Assembly (NCBI GenBank): GCA_026874595.1
Contig: CM049311.1
Location: 46,999,676 to 47,063,675 of the forward strand
Direction of reading: 5' to 3'
Source of the DNA: Sipunculus nudus
Taxonomy: Eukaryota > Annelida > Sipuncula > Golfingiida > Sipunculidae
Length of the DNA stretch: 64,000 nucleotides
The notes beneath the pieces were generated by a model, which was not told where the DNA came from, searched no databases, and was given only the letters and a program-made list of their open reading frames with translations. The position numbers and the translations under genes are program-made. This document shows positions 12,531 through 24,069 of this stretch, one piece after another. Numbering within the stretch: the first letter of the stretch is position 1; every line of letters begins with the position of its first letter.

Positions 12531-15500
12531 ACACTTGAGAAACGCACGTTCAGTTTTTAGGTGTGCTTAACCCTTAAAAAAAGCATGGTCTGTTTTTATG
12601 TTGTGCTTAAATCTTGAGAAAAGCACGGTCAGTTTCTTGGTGTGCTTATTACTTGAGAAAAGCGCGGTCAGTTATTTGGTGTGCGTAACATTTGAGAAAA
12701 GCACGGTCAATTTATTGGTGTGCTTAACACTTGAGTAAAGCACGGTCAGTCTTTTGGTGTGCTTAACACTTGAGAAAAGCACGGTCAGTTTATTGGTGTG
12801 CTAACACTTGAAAAAAAGCAAAATCAGTTTTTTGCTGTGCTTAACACTTGAGAAAAACACGGTCAGTTTTTTGGTGTGCTTAACACTTGAATAAAACACG
12901 ATCAGTTTATTGGTGTGCGCAACACTTGAGAAAAGCACGGTCAATTTTTTGGTGTGCTTACACTTGAGAAAAGCACAGTCAGTTTTTTTGGGGAGCTTAA
13001 CACTTGAGAAAAGCATGGTCAGTATTTTGGTGTGCTTAACACTTCAGAAAAGCACAGTCAGTTTTTTGCTGTGCTTAACACTTGAGAAAAGCACGGTCAG
13101 TTTATTGGTGTGCGTAACACTTCAGAAAAGCACAGTCAGTTTATTGGTGTGCTAACACTTAAGAAAAGCACAGTCATTTTTTTTTGGTGAGCTTAACACT
13201 TGAGAAAAGCATGGTAAGTTTTTTTGGTGTGCTTAACACTTAAGAAAAGCACGGTCAGTATTTTGGTGTGCTTAGCACTTGAGAAAAGCACAGTCAGTTT
13301 TTTGCTGTGCTTAACACTTGAGAAAAGCGCGGTCAGTTATTTGGTGTGCTTAACACTTGAGAAAAGCACGGTCAGTTTATTGGTGTGCGGAACACTTGAG
13401 AAAAGCATGGTCAGTTTTTTTGTGTGTGTAACACTTGAGAAAAGCACGGTCAGTTTTTTGGTGTGCTTAACACTTGAGAAAAGCACGGTCAGTTTTTTGG
13501 TGTGCTTAAAACTTGAGAAAAATACGGTCAGTTTTATTGCTGTGCTTAACACTTGAGAAAAACACGGTCAGTTTTTTTGGTGTGCTTAACACTTGAGAAA
13601 AGCATGGTCAGTTTATTGGTGTGCGTAACACTTGAGAAAGGCACGGTCAGTTTTTTTGTGTGTGTAACACTTGAGAAAAGCACGGTCAGTTTTTTGGTGT
13701 GCTTTACACTTGAGAAAAGCACGGTCAGATTTTTGGTGTGCTTAACACTTGAGAAAAATACGGTCAGTTTATTGGTGTGCGTAACACTTGAGAAAAACAA
13801 AGTCAGTTTTTTTTGCTGTGCTTAACACTTGGAAAAAACACGGTCAGTATTTTGGGTGTGCTTAACACTTGAGAAAAGCACGGTCAGTCTTTTGGTGTGC
13901 TTAACACTTGAGAAAAGCACGGTCAGTTTATTGGTGTGCTAACACTTGAAAAAAGCAAAGTCAGTTTTTTTGCTGTGCTTAACACTTGAGAATAACACGG
14001 TCAGTTTTTTGGTGTGATTAACACTTGAGAAAAACACGGTCAGTTTTTTTGGTGTGCTTAACACTTGAGAAAAGCACGGTCAGTTTATTGGTGTGCGTAA
14101 CACTTGAGAAAAGCACGGTCAGTTTTTTTGTGTGTGTAACACATGAGAAAAGCACGGTCAGATTTTTGGTGTGCTTAACACTTGAGAAAAATACGGTCAG
14201 TTTATTGGTGTGCGTAACACTTGAGAAAAACAAAGTCAGTTTTTTTTGCTGTGCTTAACACTTGGAAAAAACACGGTCAGTATTTTGGGTGTGCTTAACA
14301 CTTGAGAAAAGCACGGTCAGTCTTTTGGTGTGCTTAACACTTGAGAAAAGCACGGTCAGTTTATTGGTGTGCTAACACTTGAAAAAAGCAAAGTCAGTTT
14401 TTTTGCTGTGCTTAACACTTGAGAATAACACGGTCAGTTTTTTGGTATGATTAACACTTGAGAAAAACACGGTCAGTTTTTTGGTGTGCGTAACACTTCA
14501 GAAAAGCACGGTCAGTTTATTGGTGTGCGTAACACTTCAGAAAAGCACAGTCAGTTTTTTGGTGTGCTAACACTTAAGAAACGCACAGTCAGTTCTTTTG
14601 GTGTGCTTAACACTTGAGAAAAGCACGGTCAGTCTTTTGGTGTGCTTAACACTTGAGAAAAGCACGGTCAGTTTATTGGTGTGCTAACACTTGAAAAAAG
14701 CAAAGTCAGTTTTTTTGCTGTGCTTAACACTTGAGAATAACACGGTCAGTTTTTTGGTGTGCTTAACACTTGAGAAAAACACGGTCAGTTTTTTGGTGTG
14801 CGTAACACTTGAGAAAAGCACGGTCAGTTTATTGGTGTGCGTAACACTTCAGAAAAGCACAGTCAGTTTTTTGGTGTGCTGACACTTAAGAAACGCACAG
14901 TCAGTTCTTTTGGTGTGCTTAACACTTGAGAAAAGCACGGTCAGTCTTTTGGTGTGCTTAACACTTGAGAAAAGCACGGTCAGTTTATTGGTGTGCTAAC
15001 ACTTGAAAAAAAGCAAAATCAGTTTTTTGCTGTGCTTTACACTTGAGAAAAACACGGTCAGTTTTTTGGTGTGGTTAACACTTGAGGAAAACACGATCAG
15101 TTTATTGGTGTGCGTAACACTTGAGAAAAGCACGGTCAATTTTTTGGTGTGCTAACACTTGAGAAAAGCACATTCAGTTTTTTTGGGGAGCTTAACACTT
15201 GAGAAAAGCATGGTCAGTATTTTGGTGTGCTTAACACTTGAGAAAAGCACAGTCAGTTTTTTGCTGTGCTTAACACTTGAGAAAAGCACGATCAGTTTAT
15301 TGGTGTGCGTAACACTTCAGAAAAGCACAGTCAGTTTTTTTGCTGTGCTAACACTTAAGAAAAGCACAGTCAGTTTTTTTGGTGAGCTTAACACTTGAGA
15401 AAAGCATGGTTAGTTTTTTGGTGTGCGTAACACTTCAGAAAAGCACGGTCAGTCTTTTGGTGTGCTTAACACTTGAGAAAAGCACGGTCAGTTTATTGGT

Positions 15501-18130
15501 GTGCTAACACTTGAAAAAAGCAAAGTCAGTTTTTTTGCTGTGCTTAACACTTGAGAATAACACGGTCAGTTTTTTGGTGTGCTTAACACTTGAGAAAAAC
15601 ACGGTCAGTTTTTTGGTGTGCGTAACACTTGAGAAAAGCACGGTCAGTTTATTGGTGTGCGTAACACTTCAGAAAAGCACAGTCAGTTTTTTGGTGTGCT
15701 GACACTTAAGAAACGCACAGTCAGTTCTTTTGGTGTGCTTAACACTTGAGAAAAGCCCGGTCAGTCTTTTGGTGTGCTTAACACTTGAGAAAAGCACGGT
15801 CAGTTTATTGGTGTGCTAACACTTGAAAAAAAGCAAAATCAGTTTTTTGCTGTGCTTTACACTTGAGAAAAACACGGTCAGTTTATTGGTGTGCTAACAC
15901 TTAAGAAAAGCACAGTCAGTTTTTTTGGTGAGCTTAACACTTAAGAAAGCATGGTAAGTTTTTTGGTGTGCTTAACACTTAAGAAAAGCACGGTCAGTAT
16001 TTTGGTGTGCTTAGCACTTGAGAAAAGCACAGTCAGTTTTTTGCTGTGCTTAACACTTGAGAAAAGCGCGGTCAGTTATTTGGTGTGCTTAACACTTGAG
16101 AAAAGCACGGTCAGTCTATTGGTGTGCGTAACACTTGAAAAAAGCACGGTCAGTTTTTTGTGTGTGTAACACTTGAGAAAAGCACGGTCAGTTTTTTGGT
16201 GTGCTTAACACTTGAGAAAAGCACGGTCAGTTTTTTGGTGTGCTTAAAACTTGAGAAAAAATACGGTCAGTTTATTGGTGTGCATAACACTTGAGAAAAA
16301 CAAAGTCAGTTTTTTTGCTGTGCTTAACACTTGAGAAAAACACGGTCAGTTTTTTGGTGTGCTTAACACTTGAGAAAAGCACGGTCAGTTTATTGGTGTG
16401 CGTAACACTTGAGAAAAGCACGGTCAGTTTTTTTGTGTGTGTAACACTTGAGAAAAGCACGGTCAGTTTTTTGGTGTGCTTAACACTTGAGAAAAGCACG
16501 GTCAGATTTTTGGTGTGCTTAACACTTGAGAAAAATACGGTCAGTTTATTGGTGTGCGTAACACTTGAGAAAAACAAAGTCAGTTTTTTTGCTGTGCTTA
16601 ACACTTGGAAAAAACACGGTCAGTATTTTGGGTGTGCTTAACACTTGAGAAAAGCACGGTCAGTCTTTTGGTGTGCTTACCACTTGAGAAAAGCACGGTC
16701 AGTTTATTGGTGTGCTAACACTTGAAAAAAGCAAAGTCAGTTTTTTTGCTGTGCTTAACACTTGAGAATAACACGGTCAGTTTTTTGGTGTGCTTAACAC
16801 TTTAGAAAAACACGGTCAGTTTTTTGGTGTGCGTAACACTTGAGAAAAGCACGGTCAGTTTATTGGTGCGCGTAACACTTCAGAAAAGCACAGTCAGTTT
16901 TTTGGTGTGCTAATACTTAAGAAACGCACAGTCAGTTCTTTTGGTGTGCTTAACACTTGAGAAAAGCACGGTCAGTCTTTTGGTGTGCTTAACACTTGAG
17001 AAAAGCACGGTCAGTTTATTGGTGTGCTAACACTTGAAAAAAGCAAAGTCAGTTTTTTTGCTGTGCTTAACACTTGAGAATAACACGGTCAGTTTTTTGG
17101 TGTGCATAACACTTGAAAAAAACACGGTCAGTTTTTTGGTGTGCGTAACACTTGAGAAAAGCACGGTCAGTTTATTGGTGTGCGTAACACTTCAGAAAAG
17201 CACAGTCAGTTTTTTGGTGTGCTAACACTTAAGAAACGCACAGTCAGTTCTTTTGGTGTGCTTAACACTTGAGAAAAGCACGGTCAGTCTTTTGGTGTGC
17301 TTAACACTTGAGAAAAGCACGGTCAGTTTATTGGTGTGCTAACACTTGAAAAAAAGCAAAATCAGTTTTTTGCTGTGCTTAACACTTGAGAAAAACACGG
17401 TCAGTTTTTTGGTGTGCTTAACACTTGAGAAAAACACGATCAGTTTATTGGTGTGCGTAACACTTGAGAAAAGCACGGTCAGTTTTTTTTGTGTGTGTAA
17501 CACTTGAGAAAAGCACGGTCAGTTTTTTGGTGTGCTTAACACTTGAGAAAAGCACGGTCAGCTTTTTGGTGTGCTTAACACTTGAGAAAAATACGGTCAG
17601 TTTATTGGTGTGCACAACACTTGAGAAAAACAAAGTCAGTTTTTTTGCTGTGCTTAACACTTGAGAAAAACACGGTCAGTTTTTATGCTGTGCTTAACAC
17701 TTGAGAAAAGCGCGGTCAGTTTATTGGTGTGCGTAACACTTAAGAAAAGCATGGTCAGTGTTTTGGTGTGCTTTAAACTTGAGAAAAGCACGGTCAGTTT
17801 TTTGGTGTCCTTAAAACTTGAGAAAAGCGCGGTCAGTTTTTTTGCTGCGCTTATCACTTGAGAAAAGCGCGGTCAGTTTTTTGGTGTGCTTAACACTTGA
17901 AAAAAGCACGGTCAGTCTTTTGGTGTGCGTAACACTTGAGAAAAGCATGGTCAGTTTTTTGGTGTGCGTAACACTTGAGAAAAGCACGGTCAGTTTATTG
18001 ATGTGCTAACACTTGAAAAGAGCAAAGTCAGTTTATTGGTGTGGTTAACAGTTGAGAAAAGCACATTTAGTTTTTTGGTATGCTTAACACTTGAAAAAAG
18101 GTATGTTCATTACTTGAGAAAAGTAGGAAC
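12530..18130. repeat. 39-bp minisatellite, about 140 units with higher-order repeats
   Basis: The unit reads TGTGCTTAACACTTGAGAAA, AGCACGGTCA, then GTTTTTTGG, 39 bp. Variants are TGCGTAACAC, TGCTAACAC (38 bp), TTATTGG or TTTGCTG ends, and CTTCAG for CTTGAG. Because 39 = 3 x 13, long frames open on both strands: LEKSTVSFLVCLT on + and KHTKKLTVLFSSV on -. Scattered 38- and 40-bp units break these frames, and no start, signal or splice context is seen, so I treat it as non-coding. An identical variant string recurs at 14691, 15511 and 17034, offsets of 820 and 1523 bp (21 and 39 units). Confidence 0.95.
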
Positions 18131-18527
18131 TATTAATAAATTATAGCCATGATAAACGCCTAGAAAAAGCATGGTAAATTCTAGCTATGCTTAACACTTG
18201 ATTAAAACCTGATCATCATTAACTATGATCTGGGCATGATCTTTGATGAAACAATGGATATGAAAACAAATGCTGTATCTAGTGCCATATCTTTTAGTAT
18301 AATTTAAAGAAGTGACTTTTTTTTATTGTTTTTGTATAAAATTAAGGGATATATAATGAACTGTCTGTTTGGTTTAGAATAACACTGTGTTATGATTATC
18401 CGCCATAAAAATGGCAAACGTTATTCAGTACGTTGCTGACATAGTCATAGAGATGTTAAAATCGCTTTTATGTCATATTTCTTTTTCATATTTATCAAAA
18501 AAAGGGGGGTTTTAATGATTTTTAACA
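18130..18527. other. Minisatellite fringe and AT-rich spacer
   Basis: Decayed units (CTTAACACTTGA near 18190) fade out by about 18,205. After that, AT-rich sequence without features leads to the U6 fragment. Confidence 0.5.
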
Positions 18528-18613
18528 AAATAATGGAACCCTTAACGAATTTGCGTGTTATCCTTGCGCAGCTAGGGGCCATGCTAATCTTCTCCGTATC
18601 ATTCCAGTATTAG
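18528..18613 (-). pseudogene. U6 snRNA pseudogene, truncated
   Basis: Read on the minus strand it matches U6 from the ACTAA..TTGGAA segment to the 3' end: GAGAAGATTAGCATGGCCCC, then GCGCAAGGATAACACGCAAA and TTCGT, then TTCCAT and an A/T-rich end. Three extra bases (TAG) sit before the TGCGCAAGG part, and the invariant ACAGAGA is ACGGAGA, so it is not expected to function in splicing. The U6 5' stem is missing because homology ends where the hAT terminus starts. Confidence 0.85.
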
Positions 18614-18639
18614 CAGGCCCGAAGCTAGGATGACATCTT

Positions 18640-18790
18640 GGGGGGGGGGGGGGGGGGGGGGTTCAGTTGGTGTAAGGTGGAACTTTGAAGGCGGGGGTGT
18701 GGGGGCCGCCTAGGCCGCCACTGGGGTCCAGAGGCGGAACCCTGTTGGGGGAAGGGGGGGGGGTCCAGGGGCCTAAGGCCCCGGGGGTTT
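18640..18790. repeat. G-rich subterminal region of the hAT element
   Basis: A 21-base G run (18641-18661) is followed by GGGGGCCGCCTAGG, GGGGTCCAG and GGGGCCTAAGGCCCCGGGGG words. This is typical G-rich subterminal sequence of this hAT group. Confidence 0.6.
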
Positions 18791-21361
18791 AGAAGTTTAG
18801 TGTACACAATAGTACTTTCCAGAGAGCAAAGCAAGATGAACACACATGTATTTCGAGTAAATGAAGAGAAACATGCACAGATATAATAGTAATCTCACCC
18901 ACAACTTGCATTCATCTGTCTCGATAAATTGTCTATGTAGTTTCTATATATACATTTGAATACTTGCTATGTACATTTGCAACAGTCACTAAGTACCTAG
19001 TCTTTACATGTAATTAGGGAGTCCAATTGCATTCGCCTTGTGTCTTTTGCAAACAGCTTCACGACCCTTTCAAGGTTTACTTCTCTGGCATAGTGAATAT
19101 GCAACAGAGCAAGTGATGTGAGTCTGTCCTCCGTCATGCTGGCACGCATGTATGTATGAAGGCGCTTCATGACACTGGCACTTCGCTCACATTCGCAAGA
19201 TGTGACTGGTAGGGTGCATGCAATTTGAAGTAAAATCCTAATGTTAGGGAAATGGTGTGGGTCACATGCCTTTATTGTTACTGCTGGGGTAGCAGGCCTG
19301 TTTTCAGTAGGAATACTTGAAAATTTCATCTTCCATCGCATGATCTCTTTGGGCACTAGTTCCGGGAAAGCAGGTCGGAGCTGTATGTGTCAATTGCATC
19401 ACCCAGGGTTACGCCTCTATCACACAAATGACTGAAGGCACAATTCCAAGCAATAAAGTTGCTGTGATCGTCAGTTTAGAAAATCTCTCTTGAAAGTCAG
19501 ATATAATGTGGTCCAGGAGTGGAATTGCCAGATTTGTTTTATAGTGCTCAAGAGGAGTATTTGTCTGTACAGCACTTATATGTTGCTGTCTTTTTGTCAC
19601 ACGTGGCATGCATGGGTCAACTTCAACTTGTGCTGCCATTTTCAATGCCACTGCAAAAATTCGGTTGTATCCAACATCCTTTTTATCCACATTCTCCCTT
19701 TCAAATTTGTACATTTTTTTCAATTCTTCTATTTGACTGTCGGCATCAATGATATCCAGAGTGGACCTTTGTATTTTGACAGTGATTCCTGCCATATGCG
19801 AAAGGTACTGATATACTTTTACAAAAACAGTAAAGTCAAAACTTGTTATCCCTGAGAGGATCTGTTGCGCTTCGGATTTATTTGGGGAATCCCTATCCAC
19901 ATAATCTTTGTATGTTTCTTTCTCATTGTCCTCTAGTCCATAACCTACCATTTCTAAAGTATGGAAAATGAATCTGTGTCCTTTCAAGAAATGCTGGTAG
20001 GCACTGTCAAGTTCAACCCAGCGGGTTTTGCACAGGACTAAGAGAGCCTTTTGCTTGTTTGCGTCTTTGACACCTTCCTTCGAAACTTTTTCAAAAAAGC
20101 CATTTATCTTCGGACTGTTGAGAAAAAATCTGCAACAGTGTTTGAGTTTGTCGTGCATGTTGCGAATTGCTGGTATCCGACAACCACTTATAACTAGGTT
20201 CAGACAATGGCCACTACAGTGAATGTATGTGGCCAGGGGAGCTTCCTTCTTTATCAGGGCCTGAAGACCAACACTGCCTGAAGACATGTTGCTCGCCCTA
20301 TCATACCCCTGACCCCTGATGCCCTCAACTGGTAATTTTAATTCATTCAAGACGTCCAATATCGCTTTGGACAAATGTTGACCAGTAATATGGGGTAAAT
20401 TCGCAAAGTGAAGGAATTCCTCTCTAATGTTACTGTTGTTGTCAACAAATCGCACACACAAAGCTAACTGCTCTGAGTTGTGAGAGGTGACTTCATCAGC
20501 CAGAATGCTGTAAAAGCGAGCTGCCTTTATTTCACACACCAGATCTGCAAGGATTATTTCATTAGCCATTCTGTGAAGCAGTTCATTATGTGTTTGAGAT
20601 GACATATAGGTTGCATTTTTCATATCTGGATTGTTCAAATGATTCTAGAGGGCTTGGTCATAATGCCCGAGCAGCTTCACCAGCGCAAGAAGTTACCAGG
20701 GTTGTCCGGGGTGTGAATATTCTCATTATCACCACGGAGCGCGATACACTGTCTGCCACAAAATAAAGGTGTCTGTTTCTTTGGATGTTTTCTTCTTTCC
20801 TCTTATCAATGAGAGATGACAGAGATTTTTCATGCTTCTTAATGTGACGAGCGAATATATCTGCGCTGATAAGTGAATCTTGGTGATATTGGCTCCTTTC
20901 AAGATCCTTGCACTTTTCTGACTTTTTATAACAGACGATGAAGGGTGTGTTAACAAACTGGCCATTGTTGGTGCGGGTTTTACAAAAAAAGTGCACGCAC
21001 GATACAGAATACACCATCGAGGACCTCGCTGTATACTCTCTAGGAGTGTTTTTCAAGCCAGCGTGGTCTGAACTTTCGGTTGACGCCCCAGGCATATGTT
21101 GGTGGGAAAGGATAGATTTCGTGCGGCTTGTTGTGGTGTTTTAAGAGATCATACTTTTGCTTTGATGGCATTTTGTCAACTATCTCTTGAATTTCTTTGG
21201 CTGTCATTTTCGCAGTGATATAATTCCCAATATCCAATGGTGTCTCAAGGACTGAAATAAAACATTTTTTCATTAGGGAAAAATATAAAAAAAAGTTATT
21301 ACTACAAGATAAACACCACCCAGCTTTTTTGCTTTACACCTCACGCAGCAGCACCCACACA

Positions 21362-21424
<63 letters not shown>

Positions 21425-21461
21425 TTTATTAATGTACATGTGTATATATATACATGTATGT

Positions 21462-21496
<35 letters not shown>

Positions 21497-21497
21497 C
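21362..21497. repeat. (TA)n microsatellite
   Basis: More than 50 bp of uninterrupted TA followed by interrupted TA/TG tracts, inside the third intron-like gap of the hAT transposase. Confidence 0.95.
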
Positions 21498-21692
21498 GTC
21501 GATAGTTGTTTTTTTTAAATTAAGTATTGTTAACATCAATTATTTAATTAGTTATATAGTCCATGATTCATTTAATGTAAATATGAAAGATTTAATAGGT
21601 TTCATCTAATAAACATGTGAGTAATACCTTTCCAACTAGTGGACGGTTGCTCTGGCTGATCACATTTCTTTCCTGCTTGTGTCAGGTTAGTT

Positions 21693-21782
21693 AGACTGGT
21701 ACCCCGCTCTATTATGGCAACGCTACTCTAGGCCAATCTATGCTCGGCTGAGGGCCATAATAGAGCAGGGTACCAGTCTACG
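21693..21782. mobile_element. 90-bp MITE with 25-bp inverted ends and 8-bp target duplication
   Basis: Arms 21693-21717 (AGACTGGTACCCCGCTCTAT..) and 21755-21779 are inverted copies with one mismatch. The word GGTTAGTT occurs on both sides (21685-21692 and 21783-21790), an 8-bp duplication as left by hAT transposases. It lies directly next to a splice donor of the surrounding transposase (GT at 21792-21791, minus strand). Confidence 0.8.
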
Positions 21783-22984
21783 GGTTAGTTACCTTTTCTG
21801 ATGACGTCACGGCATGATCAGCTTCAGGATTGCCCTCTATATCCTTATGTTGCTGACCAGATGGAATGGCCCTCGCAGTTTCAGATGAAACATTATTTAC
21901 AGTTTCAGTTTTTACGGTAGACTGACTGTCGCATGGCTCTTTTTTATCTGTTAAAAAAAATAAACAATTTAGAAATAATCATAAATATAAATACAATTTA
22001 ATGAAAGTGCATCCATTTAAGTCAAAAGCAGAAATACATGAACTATGATACTGAAAGCCAAAGATAAATCTGTTTGATATCCTGTTACAAGTGCCAAAAA
22101 TGAGACAGGAACTATAGACAAGAATAACATATAAACATCCCAGAATATGGATCTTACACTAAGTTATTTGAAATAAAAAACAGCAATTTGAAAGCTTACC
22201 TGATTTAGACTTTTTAACATCTGGCTGTCCAAAGAATTTAGAAATGGGCGTACATGTTTTGGCTGCTTTTCTTTTCTCTCGCTGCCTTTGTTCAAGACGC
22301 CCCGTTGTCCCAATAAAACTGCATGAAGAAAACCGACCGAGCGACTACGTGTGATCTGTGTACACTGACCAGCATGACCTTTGGTGCAATGTGATATATT
22401 AGCCGGGCTAACTTGTATTCTCTCCAACCCTGACATCCTAATTATAGGAGTTGGGGACAGCGCAGGGTGGGTGCTGTTACTGGCTGGGCTAGCAACTGCC
22501 TGCCAGCCCAGCTCTAGCATAATTCACTGTATATTGTAAACAAATTGGACTGTTATCTGTTACTGTCCCTGACATATACTTGTTTACTCTTCTCAGTTTA
22601 GCCAGGTTCAAGGGGACATGCTACCATGGGCTGCCAGGCACAGCATAGAGTATAGATAGGACTCCAGACGGTACTCGAAGTGCCCCGTGGGGTGAGGTGG
22701 GGGGGGGGGGGGGGGTCATCTGAACCCTCTGAACCCCCCCCCCCCCACTGGCTACGGGCCTGATTAGTATTTTTCTTCAAGATAGTTCGTTGCTGGTTGT
22801 CGTTTTTCCTGAAAGATGAATTCAATGGTAGTCGTTTCTCCTGGTACTTATACTAGCCTTAAATATACCATGGTTCATAATTGAAAATAAAAATATATAT
22901 ATTTTCATATATTTCAATATATAAAGTATAGTAAAAATTATAATAATAATAATATATAATATATATTTATATACATTTATATAT

Positions 22985-23101
22985 AACCGTTTTCATATTA
23001 CCCATACATGCATATTAGCGCCCCCCCCCCCCGTTTTCGAATTTCTTGATCCGCCACTGATGATGGCCCCCTCCCCTCCCTCAATCCTGGCTACGCCCCT
23101 G
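22985..23101. mobile_element. Ends of two further hAT-like elements, nested
   Basis: Read on the minus strand: CAGGGGCGTAGCCAGGATTG at 23101 downwards, then CAGTGGCGGATCAAGAAATT at 23059 downwards followed by a C/G run to 23019. Both are known styles of hAT terminus; one sits close inside the other and neither has a partner end here. Confidence 0.55.
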
Positions 23102-23483
23102 GTTTCCATTAGTAATAGAGTACCAGATTTCCCAGTTCTTAGTGTTACCAGCGCCGCCGTACTGGTAATGGTGAGTTTACTTAAAATCCATCGAAGCCCT
23201 GCCAAGTTATCACAGACGGACAGACGGACCGTACGTGGGTATACCATAATTCGTCCCGTCTTGACGGGCATTTTAAAATTAATAGCGTAAACACGCACCA
23301 AACACAATAAGGAAGCTTGTTCACTTCAGCAATATCAAGAGCCTAAATATTGTATTTCTGCAGCTGCATAGGGAGTAACACGGTGCTATGGAGATCACTT
23401 CGTTAGAGAACTTCGCAAGAATGGTTTAACAATTTAGGTAAATGGTGCAGTCCATGGTGTCCAAGAAGTTTGCCAGGTCTTAT

Positions 23484-24064
23484 GGGGCTGTCTCATTAGG
23501 CGCCCCTTGGTCGCCTGTATAGTCGCCTGAGCTGAGGCTGTAGTCGCCCAAAGACGCGTGGCATCTTACCTGTCGCCGCTGGATTTTCAACATGTTAAAA
23601 AATACTCTCGCGACAGCTTTTTTTTTTATCCCAGTGAGCGTAGCCTGTCTTCCACTGGCGTAGGTGTTGTCATAGGCTGTCGCAAGGTGACGTGGGTTGT
23701 CGTGGGTCCTGTCGTGGGCTGGTGTACTTGATACAGGGCCCATTCTTGTCTCCGGGTTCTCACATAGCACAGGGTAGACACTTGTTGAAACTTGTCGCGG
23801 GTGGACGTAGCATGAATTCTGGTGTCGTAGGTTGTCGCAAGTGTAGTCGTAAGTTGTAGATGTGGTCGTAGATTGCCGTAGGTGATTGTCCTTTATCGCG
23901 GCGGTTGTGTCGCCGGTTGTCGGCAGCTTGTCGTCAGACAGTCGTCAAACCTGTTGTAGCTTGTCGTAGACTATTGTCATAGCAAAGGTCCTTTCGCCTG
24001 TTTTTCGGCGTCCATGAGGCGACAGCTTGGTCGCCTGTAGAGTCGCCTAAGCGCGGGACAGCCC
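23484..24064. mobile_element. Foldback MITE rich in GTCG words
   Basis: The left end GGGGCTGTCTCATTAGGCG and the right end CGCCTAAGCGCGGGACAGCC are inverted. The interior repeats GTCGCCTG, TTGTCGTAG and TTGTCGCAAG many times in both senses. It has no coding content, and its length (581 bp) fits a non-autonomous foldback element. Confidence 0.65.
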
Positions 24065-24069
24065 AATAA

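Larger units (their letters stand above)
18997..22275 (-). pseudogene. hAT transposase of the ZMYM1 / P52rIPK-like (DUF4371) type, broken
   Basis: Order on the minus strand: an exon near 22200-22275 (KRKAAKT..ISKFFGQPDVKK), donor at 22199; an exon 21947-21793 (phase fits); then the main body from about 21263 with IGNYITA, FPPTYAWGVNRKFRPRWLEK (TTF-type zinc-finger region), the DUF4371/RNase H-like core ARFYSILADEVTSHNSEQLA and GQGYDRASNMSS, and the C-terminal dimerisation domain (TSCECERSASVMKRL) ending at 18997. Lesions seen: stop after LEKHS, frameshift before CKTRTNNGQ, frameshift in the GDNENIHTPDNPGNF region, stop before NHLNNPDMK, and at least two shifts near 19360-19410. The junction of the 21793 and 21263 exons is also out of phase by one. 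Not functional. Confidence 0.85.
18614..22762 (-). mobile_element. hAT transposon, about 4.15 kb, inactive
   Basis: The left end is CAGGCCCGAAGCTAGGAT followed by a G run; the right end, inverted, is CAGGCCCGTAGCCAGTGG with a G run. This is the usual terminus of a large invertebrate hAT group. The transposase lies inside on the minus strand. The flanks share ATTAG (18609-18613 and 22763-22767), shorter than the normal 8-bp hAT target duplication. A MITE (21693-21782) and a TA microsatellite lie within. Confidence 0.85.

Noticed and set aside
12801-18009. Many 60-116 codon frames in the 39-bp array, on both strands
   Set aside because: They follow from a unit length divisible by three; 38- and 40-bp units break them, and there is no start context, leader or splice structure.
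18528-18613. Functional U6 snRNA gene
   Set aside because: The ACAGAGA box is changed, three bases are inserted and the 5' stem is missing.
19490-19855. 121-codon + frame across the hAT transposase
   Set aside because: Opposite-strand shadow of the transposase core.
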